From positions 400,566 through 464,565 of the forward strand of contig KV425572.1 in assembly GCA_001632425.1 (NCBI GenBank): DNA of 64,000 nucleotides, read 5' to 3'. This document shows, one piece after another, positions 36,668 to 50,709 of this stretch. This stretch comes from Neolentinus lepideus HHB14362 ss-1. Lineage: Eukaryota; Basidiomycota; Agaricomycetes; Gloeophyllales; Gloeophyllaceae. Position 1 is the stretch's first letter. Every line of letters begins with the position of its first letter. The position numbers and the translations under genes were made by a program. Under the pieces are notes generated by a model that ran no database searches, was not told where the DNA came from, and saw only the letters and a program-made list of their open reading frames with translations.

Positions 36668-38522
36668 TCATTGCGGCGGACCATTGATCGAGGGATATTG
36701 GACCGTTGTCGAACCCTTCCCGATCTCTGTTAGCCCAAATACGCAGAAGCGCAAGCCCCGCTTCCGCTTCTTCGTCTTCTGCGCGTGCGCCTTCCTATTC
36801 CGCCTGGGACCCGTCTCCGTGGCCTTCTCGAGACTAATATCGCTCTTGATCTTCTGCTCCGCGATCAAGAGTGGAATAATCGGGTTAAGTTTGAAGGTCG
36901 TAGAAGGACGCACTACGGGGACAACAGCTGGTGGCTTAGTCTGGGTGACTCCGGTGATTCGGGTCGTGGAGGGCTGTAAAAAACGGACACAATGCCCTCT
37001 AATTAGACTTCGCAATGATACACGGACCTTGTGACCATACCTCTGTGATGCTGCGACTACCGCCTTCGTCTTCGCTTTCGGTGGCATATAGTTCGTCCAT
37101 GTCATCCCTGACGTGCCGGTTGCTGGAGATCGCATCCGCGCTTTCTATAGTAACAGCCCCGCCTTGCAGTTGTCCTATTCTTTGCAGCATATGTCGCTCG
37201 CTTTCACCTCCTCCAAATCTGTCCTGGATTCTCTGTGCCTTCGTTTTGTCGAATACCGTATGCAGATCATGAGGTTCTTGAGACTCAGTAAACCTCAGCT
37301 CTCTTTCTTCTTCGTCCTCGTCCTCGTCATTTACTATAGGCACGACCGCCGCTCGCAAGTCAGGGGAGCTACTCGCTCTATCACGCCGAGATGGCGCAGG
37401 TGAAGAAGATATGAAGGGCATGAACAATGGTGTGCGAGACTTGGCATTTCCAGCAACCTTCGAAGGAATTCGCAACGGCCTCGGTGACGGTGAGGCCGAA
37501 GGGAGAAACAGAGGTGTACGTGTAGGATGTTGTAGAGGGAGATTGGGAAGATGGAAGACAGAAGAACCTGAAATCGATACACGTTTCGGGGACGGAGGTC
37601 GGGCAGTCCTTACCAAGTCAGGCTCGGCATTGGCTCTTGGGCCGAGCGACAAAGTTGAGAGATCGAGTGGAAATTTGCTTGAAGGTGAACCATTTAATCC
37701 TATTTCGGTACCAGAGGGTCTGACTGTCGTGGCTTTCATCGGTGTCTTGAATGATGGAATTGCGACGGGCTCTTTGTGGCACATCTGGCCGTCAGGGGAG
37801 TCAATCCGGATGCGCTTTTCAGAATTATGGGAATGTTCCTGAGACGCTTGCTGAGCCGGCCGCTTACGTATAGCTATAGCAATGTCGGAGGGCACGGGCG
37901 AGACGATGGAAGGGGAAGTAGTGGAAGGAATCTGCAAAGCTCAGAATGGTTACATACACGGGAAACGACAATGTTACTGGAACGAACCGGTTTCGCCTGT
38001 GAAGGACGTGGAGATAGAGTCAGCAGATCATCATCCGACAGGATCTCAATTGTTTCCAGCGGAGTCTCGCTGCTGACTGAGGTCCTGACCTGAAATTACT
38101 CAGCAGCGGGAAATGAATCAACTCAAACGATCAACCTTTGGTACTTGACCAACTATCGATCCACTCTCGCCCTCGTCTGATATCGTGACTATTTCAGGTC
38201 TCCCCGCTTGGATTCGTGCTTCCGGTGTCATAACAGAGCCATTAGCACCTCCTCTCTTCTTACACCGCCGACACATCCAGCCCTCCAGGCCATTGTTCAT
38301 GTCATTCCTGTTCGTTGCGTGGATACGTTGGATGAGCTCCTCATCCTCGACGGGCGGCTGGTGACATCCTTCAGGCTATACGCGTCTGGAGAAAGAAATG
38401 GAGGCATTGAAGTATGACTAACTGTGATGATAATGTCTTCTGCAAGACAAACATGTGAGTAGGAAGGAACGAGGACCGTGGCAGGGTTCGTTGCAGCTAG
38501 TGCAGTAGCGCGAAGCGTTCAT
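36668..38522 (-). CDS. PHD-finger nuclear protein
   Basis: Probable chromatin-associated protein. Five exons (38522-38423, 38368-38136, 38089-37988, 37931-37041, 36973-36668) give 543 aa. The N-terminus is a compact zinc finger: CTSC, then LTCLSC, HHRC and, after a short insert, GWMCRRC, matching the Cys4-His-Cys3 order of a PHD finger, which usually reads histone tails. The rest is low-complexity, Ser/Pro-rich with acidic stretches (EDEDEEEREL) and ends with a basic, nuclear-localisation-like block (RRNRKAHAQKTKKRKRG). The third intron donor (37987) is my least certain splice; an alternative would add a few residues. The start at 38522 lies directly before the finger; an upstream exon cannot be excluded. 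There is no link to metabolism, and it looks like a resident gene inside the metabolic region. Confidence 0.75.
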
Positions 38523-41500
38523 CAAGACGAAAGGAGACACAACAATTACAATATTGCCTCCGGTTCGTGCTCCACCGGGAAACACCGAAATTACATTGTT
38601 GGCATTATAGTAGAGTGTAGTTACTCCTACTCTGCCGTCGACTCGAGACCTGCACTGTAAGCCCGATATCTCTGGACCGAGTGTCGTTGTGGGGGATGCC
38701 GAAATATGGCGACTACGACATGAAATCGAAGGCGCCGCTCTGGACAATGCTATCCGAGATAAGTTAGAACTGAAGATAAAAGTTTTTTGAGTGTTGCGCT
38801 ATTAGTGAGCTGCGATTTATTTGAACTTGGCCGTTTTACATTCTTTGAAGTTTAGCCCTAACAGCTACTTCCACGAACAGATATAGCCATGCTGTCTTCT
38901 GTTTCGCTTGCGCTGGTAATGGCATTGCTAGTCCACTCTAGTCGCCATCCTTTCGCCTGCAAATTGGTTATTTTCACCATAAGGACTTGGTCACCGCTCT
39001 CAGCTCTTATCTTTGTGCAATACCGCTCGAAGTAGCTAGCTCTCTAGGTGCAATCCCTCGGATATCATTCAAATCATCCCAGAAAACATGCTCAGAGTCT
39101 TCCAATCTTACTCTAATTCGTAACTGCGATCACGGTTCGGATCAGTCGATCCTTCGACCCTTGGAATGCTGCGTGAGGTTATTATGGACTCGTCCGGACT
39201 AGAAAGTTCTACAGGAAACGATATACATCGAAACTGTACAGTGTTTGTTCTTCATGTGGTCGCAATTATTGATAATATTGACCGCACCGCCTTGGCTGCA
39301 GGAGAATGACGATCCGCCCCAGGCTGTATTCGGTTCACGGATGCGTGCTTGATAACGACCATATATAGGGAAACTTACGAGCCAAGTGAGCAAGCATTTG
39401 TCGAGAGCCTTATACAACTCAATCATTCTATGCCTTCGAGTAGCGGGAACGTCTCGCCATGGTGGCGGGTCTACTCAGCGAACGCGCTCGAACTCATCCG
39501 CACCAGCTCCGTCTTCAGTATTCAATCTCATTCTGTATGGCGCATTTCACCGCCGAGTCTGCCATATGCCCGGGCCTTCGTGCCCATTTGCGCCGTTGTT
39601 GGGTCCGTCCCCGAACCTTAGGTCAGGGGCCGTGGGCGGGGGTATAAGGGCGTTGAGATTACTTGGTTCAATCGACTACTACGACTAGCTACAAGGTACG
39701 GCCCGTTGCGGGATCGTAGCCATCATTCCTCTCCAGTTCACAAGTTCCTTTAGGGTTGGATCGCTTCCATGATCTCCCTTGGCATCGTTCGGTCTGATTA
39801 GGTGGCCGGGATCAAGAGATTGTTAATCGATGACACGGTGACATTACGTCGAAAGTTAATCGGTACGCGAAAGTACCGACAAGGACAAATCCGAGGTTAG
39901 GCGCATTTCCGAACTCGCAGTAGCGTCTACATTCCAGCCAAGAAGTCGTACGGCGTCTTCATGATATGGACAGCTCGTGTTCGATCGGACGCCTGGTCAA
40001 AGTATTCCACAGACAGGGTCAACGCGCGGACTCGGATTTCGTCTTATACCGAGGCCAGAAGCACTATAGATTCAGTTACACATATTTCCCAAACCTCTTT
40101 CACTTTGATATCACGTACTTATCTGATACATTTAGTTATGTAAGTACTGTACGCAGACCAGTATTGCGCGGTAAGAGCCTATCCAATGCCAGGGGCCTCG
40201 TTCGTTAGCTATGTTCGATTGCTCACTCCCCGTTGTGTATGGTAAGGAAAATCGGTGCACCAGAAAGTGTAGCACATATGCATAATTGGCTTTCAATCGA
40301 TCCAAGCATCAGTAAACAACCAAAGCCGCGAACAGACTACCGAATCAGAATCTAGTGGCCCTAGTGCGCGGTCACATGACAAGAGATCCAGAGTGCTGAC
40401 GGACATGATCATTGTCAAGGTCAATTTCGCCTCATGTTCAATGACAGATACGCCCCGCGAACATATTCCCGCCTCCGGCGATTCGCAAAACTTTTTTTTG
40501 CTCAGAATGACGCACTCACCTCACCATTCCTCGTAAAACTCGTAATATCCGTCTTCGTCGGTAATCCAAGACTCATGCACGTAGTACAGGGTGGGCCTGG
40601 CGGTGAACGACGGAGGAGTCCAGAAAAGAAGGCCTGAAGCTCAGCTTTCGAATCAGAATGTCGATAAGGACAGAGTTTTGACAGCTGGCCCCACATCAGC
40701 GTAGACAGTCACATCCCGGCACCCACTTCAATAAAACGTAGACAGTGGTAGCACGTGATCATAGGGAAGGCCAGTCTGCTCGATAGCGAAATGGCTATTT
40801 CAAGGACCGGCTTTGTTCGTAGTGCGAAAAATCAATAGAGGAGAATAAGCGGCGGCGAGTATCCAAGAAGAGTATCCAGACTGCAAAGTATATCAAGAGG
40901 GCGACTGTCAAGTGGCCGTAGTCTCGATAGGCCAGCCGCACCTTCTTCGAGGAGATAATGGACGGCGAAGACCAACGGGGAAGCGTAGTGCCGGTTTTCT
41001 TTACGGTGGTGGCGGTGGATTACTTGCTTCTCCTCGGTGCATTTGCTCCACAACGCAGAAGATGTTGCTTCGTACTGTGTTCCTCGGGCCCTTGGTGTCT
41101 TCAGCTCACCCGGACTTACGGTCCGATCTTTGCAAAGAACAGAGTTGGCGGGACGTTGCTACCAGCGACCGAGTGTTTAGACGGCCTCAGGTCCTGAAAA
41201 CGGTATAAAGATTGTCGACATGAGCAACCATTAGTCAGGACAGTATTTGGACGAATGACCGGTGGTGTTTCAAGTCATAGTTTGCAGTTCGTTAAGCACG
41301 CAATGATTGACATCTTAGTACCAGTAGTGATAGCCCGCCAAGTGAAAAGTGACTCACGCAGCACTAGTATTTGCGGAGATATGTATCAAGGCGGCATGGA
41401 TATGGAACTGCGGTTAAATTGCCGACGTTAGCGCAGCGCCCAGACAAATACTCGGGCATCAGCTTCTTACTCGGCAGTCTGAATCTCCAGGAACCCAGGG

Positions 41501-42550
41501 TGTATACCGGCACATAATTCGCGGAGGCAGTGTCTTTAATCATGTGAGTGCGAAGCACCACTTCGAGGCTTCTGTTGAAGCGCTCCATCGGAGACGCCCA
41601 CATAGCTTTGTAGTTTGGTATGCCATCATTCCCCTGTGTGGAAGTCTGCAGATCCTCATTATAACATTTAATCCGGTAATTCAACGTTCGTCGAGGAGGG
41701 CAGCTAACCTATCAGTACTCAGTGGCATGGGATTCGTCGGACTGTCCGCGGGTCATGTATCGCGCACGAATATTGTATTAACGAACCGAGCCCGAGTAAT
41801 GGTCGTGGATCCCCGAAAGGCAACGTAAGGAAGCTGATGGTATTATGTCAGAAATGCAGTGCAGATGCGGTGCTGTCCCTGAGGCTCTCGGACGCCACTT
41901 CGAAGCCTTCCATTTAGCTACCGATGCAAACCCTAAGTACATGCAATGGCAAGATGCGTGTTCCTCTCCAGAAAATTCAGTGTCTGAAACAATAGCGACT
42001 TTCGCCTTCATGGACGTGGCTGGCAGCACAGACGCCCGGACTCAACTTGCCTGACACGTCCGGCCTCGGCGGACATATCTGTGGGTCGCCATCATGAAGA
42101 CGAATCGGGCTCCTGCTCACCACCGCCATCACGATGGATTGCAGTCCGAATTTGACGTCGGCACTCTGCAGGATATTTAGCGTCATCGATATCCAACCAG
42201 AAATTGAGCCACAATTTCTAAACTCGGTACGAAGACTCACATTATATCGGTAGTGATTGCGAGGTGATCGTCTTGCAAACCTAGGGCGGGTATTCTGAGA
42301 ATCATCCTTGTATCTCCACCTGCTCTCGGATCAGTCTTCTTCCCAGTCTCTGTTATCCACCCTGTTTAGGCACACCCACAGCGTCAAATCACGTTCTCTC
42401 GCCTACCGGCTGTGGGCCACTCGGACTTTCGGGGGCTAACCGCCATCCAGGATCTTCAAATACCTGCGCGACATTTAGAACGCCACAATTACCTGGTAGC
42501 GGTCCGTTACACCTGGACACTTACCCCCTCCTTAGAATCCGCATTCAACG
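38523..42550. other. 4-kb intergenic region before the PKS gene
   Basis: No gene is supported. Open frames near 39961-40208 and 40912-41208 show no complete domain. The last few hundred bases (42300-42550) are pyrimidine-rich and probably hold the PKS promoter; I see no clear TATA box there. Confidence 0.4.
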
Positions 42551-45500
42551 ATGTCTACCGTCGTTCTGCAGACCCCAAGGTTTGCTGACGTTCCTGTCTT
42601 TGCAGGACAGGGCACTGCAGCCGCGAGCTCTCCACAGACACGCGAACAAGCTCTTCGCGATGCTGAATCTGCATCTGGAACGCTTCTGCTGACTTCCTGC
42701 TACCAAGCCTTCCTGACCGAACTCGCTACCCTGTCCCCGACAGAATTGGAACAGGTAGACGTCGATCCCGCCGACTTTGAGACCGCTCAGTCTCTGTTAG
42801 CCGCATCCCCAGATCGGTATCAACGCAACCCGGTCATCTCCAGCACCACCCTCTTCCTTATTCAGTCCCTGCGTTATCTCGCGCATGTGGAGTCGCAGTC
42901 CAGCGACAAGAAGACCACAACGCCCTTCTTCGACTATCTCAAGAATAACGTTGAGCAGGGGTTGGGTGTTCTCGGATTTTCATCTGGAATCCTCCCTGCT
43001 TGTATTGTCGGCACATCGAAGAACACCCTTGCATACGTTGCGAATGCTGTGGAAGCGTACAGACTCGCGTTTTGGATAGGCGTGCGCTGCCAACTTTATC
43101 GCGCTGCAACTCTTGAGGCGACGGGTGCTCCCGGTAAAGAATCTCTGCTGCCATGGAGTCTCGTCTTCATGGGCATGGGCAGAAAGTCTGCCCAAGATGC
43201 CATTACTGAGTTCAAGTACAAGGTCCGTTCCAACTCATTAATTTTCTTGCGTTCAGGGCTGACAACATCCTGACTAGTATGCTGATCTCCCCGATATTTA
43301 TGTTACTGCCGTCATGGACGAGGCGAGTGTTACAATTTCCGGCCGGCCGGATATCCTAGCCAAGTTCTCTGCCGAGCTTTCGTCAGGCTCATCTGTCCAT
43401 ATGACTACCATGAACACCCTCTACCATGTGCCGAGTCACAAAGGCACAGTTCTTGACGACATCCTCGCTGACGTTGCTCGTCGTTCCATTAAGTTCCCCG
43501 ACTTCGCCGATATCCACGTCCCCATTCGCTCCTCATGGACTGGACTCCTCATTGATCAGCTCGGGAGCGCCACTACGGGATGTGATTCGTTAGTGGAGGC
43601 TGTGGTCGAGATGATCATTACGCAGACAGTCAACTGGGATATTGTTGTGGGGGAGCTGGTCAAGGCTATACCGTCTGAAATTCGTATCGGTTTGGTCAAC
43701 GTCGGACCTGGCGCAGGCCTCACTCGAAGCATGGAGAGGGCGTTTCCCAAGGAAGCGGTTGTTTCTCTTGATGTGTCGACTAGCGCGCGCAGGGCCGCCC
43801 AAGCTGAAACACCGAAGCATGAGTCGATTGCGATTGTTGGCATGGCCGTCAATATGCCTGGTGCGCCCAGCACGAGCCAACTTTGGGAAGTTCTTGAGAA
43901 AGGCATCAATACTATCTCGGAGGTACATCTTGACATGACTTGACGTCGCGAAGACAGCGCTGATGGCGGCCTTCGTTTAGATCCCAGAATCCATATTCAA
44001 GGTCGGGGATTATAACAACCCCACGGATCCGAAGTCCAACCGGCACATGAAAGCCCACACTGGCAACTTCATCTCCAATGCTGGCGATTTCGATCACAAG
44101 TTCTTCAAGATCTCCCCACGCGAGGCTAAGAGCATGGACCCGCAGCAGCGCGTCTTGCTGCAAGTGGCTTACGAAGCGCTGGAAAATGCCGGATACGTCG
44201 CAAACGCCACGCCCACCTTCCAGCAAGATACGTTTGGTTGCTACGTCGGGGCTGCTACTAATGACTACGTGCAAAACCTTCGTGAAGACATTGACGTCTA
44301 TTACAGTACTGGTAAATATATACGCGTGGTTCTTTCAGTATCAGAAGTGCTCAATATACCCTCCAGGTACACTTCGCGCTTTCCTAAGTGGTCGCATCTC
44401 CTATGCTATGCAATGGAGTGGCCCATCCATCGTCCTCGATACAGCATGTTCGGGTTCCATAGTCGCTATTTATCAAGCGTGCCGTGCCCTGATGAACCGA
44501 GACTGCAATGCAGCCCTCGCTGGTGGCGTGAACGTTATCACTAGCCCTGACGTGAGTAACGAAACTGTTCGACTGCGTATTTGACTGACTTCTTCTTAGA
44601 TGTTCCTTGGACTCGACAGAGGACACTTCCTGAGCCCCACGGGCCAGTGCAAGGCGTTCGATGCGTCTGCAGATGGATATTCTCGTAGCGAAGGTTGCGG
44701 TCTCTTCGTGTTGAAGCGGCTGTCTGATGCTATCGCCGAAAACGACAACATTTTTGGCGTCATTCGTGGAATTGATGTCAATCAGAGTGGCAACGCCCAT
44801 TCCATTACTCACCCGCATGCGCCCACCCAGGAGCACCTATTCCACAGGGTCTTGAACAATAGCGGCATCGACCCTCACCGCATCAACGTTGTGGAGGCGC
44901 ACGGCACCGGTACTCAGGCTGGTGACCCGAACGAGCTGGAGAGTATCCGGAGCATCTTTGCTTCCCGACGACCTCAAGGGAATCCCCTGCACATCACGTC
45001 GGTGAAGGCAAATATTGGTCACCTGGAGGCTGCATCGGGTGCAGCTGGGCTTGCGAAGCTCGTACTGATGTTGCGTCATCGTTCGATTCCCCGCCAGATC
45101 TCATTGAAGAACCTCAACCCGAGTATCGCCCCTCTTGAGTCCGACAATACCATCATCGACACGCAGCAGGTTCCATGGGAGCCGTCGCATCCTGGGCAGC
45201 CCAGGATTGCTATGTTGAACAATTTCGGTGCAGCTGGGTGAGTATCAGTACTACTCGATTCTCTTTCTCGAGTTTGACACTCGCTTCTAGATCTAACGGA
45301 ACCCTGCTGCTCGAAGAGTTCGTACGCAAGCATGTGACGAGTGCTGAACCTGCGGGCTTGGCGTATGTTTTCGGACTATCCGCGAAGACTGAGCAGGCCC
45401 TGGCTGATCTCAAGGCGAAGTATATCGATTATCTGCAAGGTCCCCTGCCTGAAGGCATCAATTTCTCCGACATTGCATATACGGCCACCGCCAGAAGGAC

Positions 45501-48500
45501 GCTGTACGCGTACCGCACGGCTGTTGTTGCTACTGACAAGGGAGACCTTGTTCGGAAATTGGCGTCTGCGGGGACTGTTCAGGTGTCCGCGGACGCGAAG
45601 CCCTCGAAGGTTATCTTTGTGTTCTCTGGCCAAGGGGGTCAATATCTCGGTATGGGCGGTCCTCTGTACCGCTCCTGCCCCTTGTTCAAGAAACACGTTG
45701 ATGAATGCCAGGAGTTGTTGAAGATCATGGGATTCCCAGGTGTACACCAGATTATTCTGAGCGAGTCTGGTGAGAGTGGCCTCACCAAATTGGAGGAGTT
45801 TGAGGCATATCAAACGGCCATCTTCGCGGTGGAATATGCGTTGGCGAAAGTCTGGATGTCCTGGGGTATCAAGCCAGACGCAGTCGTTGGACACAGGTAC
45901 AGTTCTCGACTTTAGGGCCCAATCGACTACTAACTTCCCTTCGTAGCCTGGGTGAATATGCGGCGCTAGTAACGGCCGGTGTCCTAAATGTGAAGGCCGC
46001 GTTGGCGCTCATTGCTCACCGTGTCCGCCTCATGTTCTCCAAGTGTGCCACTGATTCGACTGGCATGATTGCTGTCAATCAAGGGCCTGCAGTCGTCAAG
46101 GACATTCTTCAATCTTCCGGTTCCTTCTCCGACCTCTCCATCGCTTGCTATAATAGTGCAGTCGATTGCGTTGTTGCCGGTCCGTTGGAGCAGCTGAAGG
46201 CACTGAAGAGTCACTTGGATAGCGAGGTGCGGTGCAAGAACGTCTTGCTCAGCGTGCCTTTCGGATACCACAGTGCTGCTATGCACCCGCTCCTCGAAGA
46301 CCTCACTGTGATCGCTAAGCGCGCGACCCTGAAGGCCCCGACGCTGCCAGTGATCTCCAACGTCTTTGGTAGCGTTGTTCTACCTGGCGATGCGTCGGTG
46401 TTCACTCCAGAGTACTTCGCTAGACACTGCGCAGAGCCCGTGCAGTTTGAAGCAGGTGTTAATACGCTGTGTGCTATACCCGAGTTTTCCGGGGCTGGCC
46501 TGTGGATGGAGATCGGTCCGCATCCCACCACGCTACCCATGCTGAAGGCGAATCCTGCCCTCCCCAAGGAGGCGTTACTTCTCGCCTCCATCCGCAAGAA
46601 CCAGGATGTATGGACGACGCTTATGGCCTCGCTCTCCCAGCTATATAGTACGACTCAGCCCGTCGCATGGAGAAGCGTGTTTGCTCATCTTCCCACCATT
46701 AAATGTGTGGATCTACCTTCTTATCCATTCTCCATGACTCGGTTCTGGGTAGATTTCAAGGAGGCGGCTCGGACGTCTAGCACGTCTAGGCAAAGCTCGT
46801 CAGCCCCTTCTCTCCTTGTATCGGACTCCTCTATGCTCCATGCATGGGTGCAGCTGCCTTCGTCGTCCAATGGTAACGTTGCTATCTTCGAGACGCCCAT
46901 CGAGATGCTCGCAGGCTCTATCAAGGGTCACAGTGTAGGAGACATGCCGCTTTGCCCAGCGTCTGTGTACATTGAGCAGGTCCTGGCTGGCGTGCGGTTG
47001 GGGCGTCAACATTTGGGTCTCGACTCAAGCGGCAGCCACCTGGTAGTTCGTGAGGTCCAGTTTGTGAAACCTCTGGTTTACGCCGAGGGGGTGGCGAGAC
47101 TAGTGAAGACCACACTCACACTGGATGACGAATCAGGCTCGTTTGCAGTCAGTTCATCTGTCGATGGTGGAGAAGAATTGGTTCACGCGCATGGGACGTT
47201 CCGTTCACAGTCGGTGGTCAAGACTTCAACTAAGTTTGGCCGTCTCGCTCCCGTGCTCCACCGACAGATGTCTCTGGTTGCCAGTCCCAGTCCTAGCAGT
47301 GCAGCAGGCTTTGAGACTTTCTCGACTCGCACCGCTTATGAGGTTATCTTCCCACGTGTTGTTCACTACGCCAGGGAGTATCATACCATGCAGTCCCTGA
47401 CTGTCGATCCAACCGGCATGGAGGGCTATGCCATTGTCAAGCTTCCTGTGGATCATGATCGTGGAAAGTTTATCGTCCATCCAGTATTCATGGATACTCT
47501 CCTGCATGTCGCTGGATTCGTCGCCAACATGCGCGGCGGTGTCAACGACGCCTTCATCTGCACCCAAGTAGGCGGAGTAAAAGTCATCCCCGATTTTGTG
47601 GATAACGACGCAACCTACGGTGTGTTCTGTCAGAACGCTTGGCTGGAGGAAGAGGGTGTCATGCTCGCGGATGCCTATGCTATTGAGTTGTCAGGTGCGA
47701 AGCGAATTGTTGCTCACCTCAAGGGGATGCAGTTCCGCCGTATCCGGTTGAACAGCCTCAAGAAAGGTCTGCAATTAGCTGCCGGTCGTCTCCCTGTTGA
47801 GACTGCACCTCGAAAGACTGCATTTGCTATCGCCAAGACCCAGTCTTCTAGTTCTGATTCTGAGTCATCGCAACACTCTGCGTCGACCTCTACAGCGGAT
47901 TTACAAGGCATTGTTGTACGCATCGTTGCAGAGACTTGCAGCATCGACCCTAGTAGCATCAAACTCGACACGGACCTGGGCTCTCTGGGCGTTGATTCGC
48001 TAATGTCCATTGAGATCTTCGGCAAGTTGCAGGCTGCGTTCCCTCACGCGGACCTCAACGCGCAGGCGCTCTCTCATTGCAATACTACGGGGGAGATCGT
48101 TCAGAACGTGGCCTCTCGAGTTCCCGAGGACAGGAGCGTCGTTGACAAGAGCGGTGTGTCGTCTCCTCGTACTCTGGTGGCGGACGAGAAGTCAACCGAT
48201 GCCGCCATTGTCGGAGACGAGGAACCTGATGTCAAGGCTATACTTGCTGCTGTGCTCGATGTCCCGACGAAGGAAATCACGGACGATGCTGACTTCGAAT
48301 CCCTTGGGCTGGACTCACTCACGTCCATCGAGGCCCTTCACGCACTTCGCAATGAATTTGGTCTCGACTTGCCATCCAACTTCTTCCAGACCTGCCCGAC
48401 TCCCAACGCTGTGCAGGCTTACCTCCGGACGCACCTGCGCGCCAAGGTCAAGGCCGTGCAGTCGTCTGCTGCTACGAAGGTTGTGGAAACAGTGCAGTCC

Positions 48501-49383
48501 AACCTTAATTCTGTCGTTAATGCACTCAGACTCGATACACTTCCACTCCCTCTCCAGAGTTCGAAGACCAACAATCGTTTGCCTTTATTTCTCATCCACG
48601 ACGGTAGCGGCTTAGTGAACTACTACGATCGGCTGTCCCCACTCGACAGGAGTATTTGGGGGATCCATAACCCTCACTTCATCACTGGTCAGCCCTATGA
48701 CAGCGTTGTTTCCATGGCCTCTGAGTACGTCGACTTTGTCACGAAGACGTCTTCGGGCCCGCTGCTGCTTGGTGGTAAGCGACGATTCGTGTCCTTTTAT
48801 GACTTCGTGCTGATACAACATCGTTAGGCTGGTCATTCGGCGGCGTTGCTGCTTTTGAGATGGCGCGCCAGCTCATGCGCAAGGGTGTTGCCGTCAAGGG
48901 CGTTGTGCTGATTGACTCGCCAAGCCCTGTCAACCACGTTCCCTTATCGCAATCTGTGATTGAGGCTGTTGTCAATTTGGACGCGCGAGGTGCAGCTTCT
49001 GATATCGCGCGCCTTGTGAGGACGCAGTTCCAGGAGAATTCTGCTATCCTCGGTAAATACGACCCTGTCTCGGCAGGAGGTCCCTTCCCTCCTCTCGTCC
49101 TCTTGCGCTGCCGGGACGGTTTCAACCCTGCGGGTGTCTCGGAGGCCATTCCGACCTGGTTGGCGGACCGTTCGGATCCTCGACAAGCTGTTGCCGGATG
49201 GGAAGGTTTGGTCGGCGCGTCTGTGAAGTCTTTCGATATTCCTGGGAATCATTTCCAGCCTTTCCATGCTGCCAATGTGAGTCCTACCTCTGCTTGTCTG
49301 AGTTCTTGATCTGACACCATTAACAGATACAAGAAGTTTCTTCCCGAGTCGCAGATGCATGCGAATATTTAGAGCGACTGTGA
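42551..49383 (+). CDS. Non-reducing polyketide synthase, SAT-KS-AT-PT-ACP-ACP-TE
   Basis: Iterative type I PKS that should build an aromatic acid from acetyl/malonyl units. Nine exons (42551-43222, 43278-43922, 43981-44311, 44367-44551, 44600-45237, 45291-45896, 45947-48774, 48828-49276, 49327-49383) give 2136 aa. Order: SAT with [11 protein letters not shown] (Ser144 where GxCxG is usual); KS from about residue 400 with DTACSGS (Cys577), EAHGTGT and [10 protein letters not shown] with GHSLGEYAA (Ser1026); PT with [13 protein letters not shown] (His1354) and [10 protein letters not shown] (Asp1542); ACP1 GVDSLMS (Ser1710); ACP2 GLDSLTS (Ser1816); TE with GGWSFGG (Ser1971) and GNHFQPF. No KR, DH, ER or methyltransferase domain is present. 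This order and length match basidiomycete orsellinic acid synthases such as ArmB of Armillaria, so an orsellinic-type tetraketide is the best guess. The nearby AFRs could take that acid. Confidence 0.95.
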
Positions 49384-50709
49384 TATTTATTAGATTCTGT
49401 ATAATGCTTGTACCCTCCAATACTGTATTGGTAGACCGTCACTTAGATGAGTAGGGTTATTCTATGGTCCATCTCTGGTTGTCTATTTATTCGCTTTTGA
49501 AATTTGACCTTTGATATGCATTCGACGTAGCCCATGATAATAGCCTGGTTACAGTGTGATCGTTATGAAGTTCTGCAGCCTGAAATTGAGACGCACTGAT
49601 CAATTAAGTATGCAGAGGAGTTCTTCAATCAAACTATAGACCGCGCAGAATCCTCTTGATTGAAATAGCGGCTAGTGTATATTGTGGCAATACGTGTTTC
49701 GTAGGGTTTCGAAGGCCCTCGTGCGATAGAAATTCCCTTATCCGATATGTCTTCTGCGAAGTGGCAAACTGGTGGGACAGATCGAGGATCACAGCGTTGG
49801 AATTAGGCTAGTCGAGATGCTGGATAGCGTTGGCAGCCGCCGAAAATCCCTGTAAGAAACACAGCCACAACGCAGGATTGGTCATAGTATAGTACTGCGA
49901 AGGCTAATCGGAAGGCAAGTTTGAAATTTGTGGCAGCGGCAGTGAGTTTGGAAGTCGTAAATTCGTAGGAATGTCTTCTCGGCCTACGCGCAGTTCAATA
50001 ATAAAGCATATTTGCAGCGCCGCTTTCTGAAAGACTTGCGTATCAGCGCGGAAGTCTGACTACTGAGCAATATACGGCTGATTTTCGGGCTCCTCAGTAT
50101 AGTCATAAATTCTGCACCAGCCGTCTCGTATGGACCTACAGAGGCTGCTGAGCCAGAATCAGGTCCGACGGAGGAGAAATAATTTTTTACAGAAGACTTG
50201 GATACCGCTTTTGGCAGATGCGTCTCGTCATTTCCTGATGAGAGCTCCACTTTTTTGCAGAAAAGTGGTGGTACCAAATACGCTCTAATGTCGGACCTCT
50301 GATATCCGCCAGTGCCATCAGGGGCGGTCAGGTACTCGATCATGTCCACTTGAGTGCGAAACACTGCCGTCAGCTACCGGCGCGACGTGGGTTCAATGTC
50401 CAAGTGTTAGCTCAGTTATTTCGTTACTAGGTGCTCTCCTGTGAACCGTGCCCTGCGTCCCACCTCGTCCGAGTTCCGATGCTACAAGGTCGGTATAATA
50501 GTAAAGTCAGGTGTACCTGATGTGACTGTCCGTCGTCCGAGGATGCCGCACCTGCCAGTCATGAATCCTGGCAGCGGATGTGATGTGGGTCCCTTCAGCA
50601 CGGCCGTCGTCGGGTGTTGATGGTAACTCGCTGTAAATTGACGGATATAAGAGAAAGAAATGAGCATCTTTGGGATATCCAAGGCTCGTCACCGGTATAC
50701 CTGTACTCC
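49384..50709. other. Intergenic; mutarotase promoter at its end
   Basis: No gene is visible. A TATAAGAG box at about 50646-50653 lies about 60 bp before the mutarotase ATG. Confidence 0.45.

Noticed and set aside
39961..40208. Open frame reading like a globular protein fragment (aromatic-rich, FPNLFHFDITYLSD)
   Set aside because: Too short, no family recognised, no neighbouring exons that continue it.
40912..41208. Resemblance to a P450 N-terminus (a TYGPIF-like string after a hydrophobic stretch)
   Set aside because: The supposed hinge and later P450 motifs are absent and frames do not connect. Similarity is too slight to call even a pseudogene.
42551..49383. PKS as a reducing or hybrid enzyme
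   Set aside because: No KR, DH, ER, methyltransferase or NRPS module motifs are present. The domain order is plainly non-reducing.
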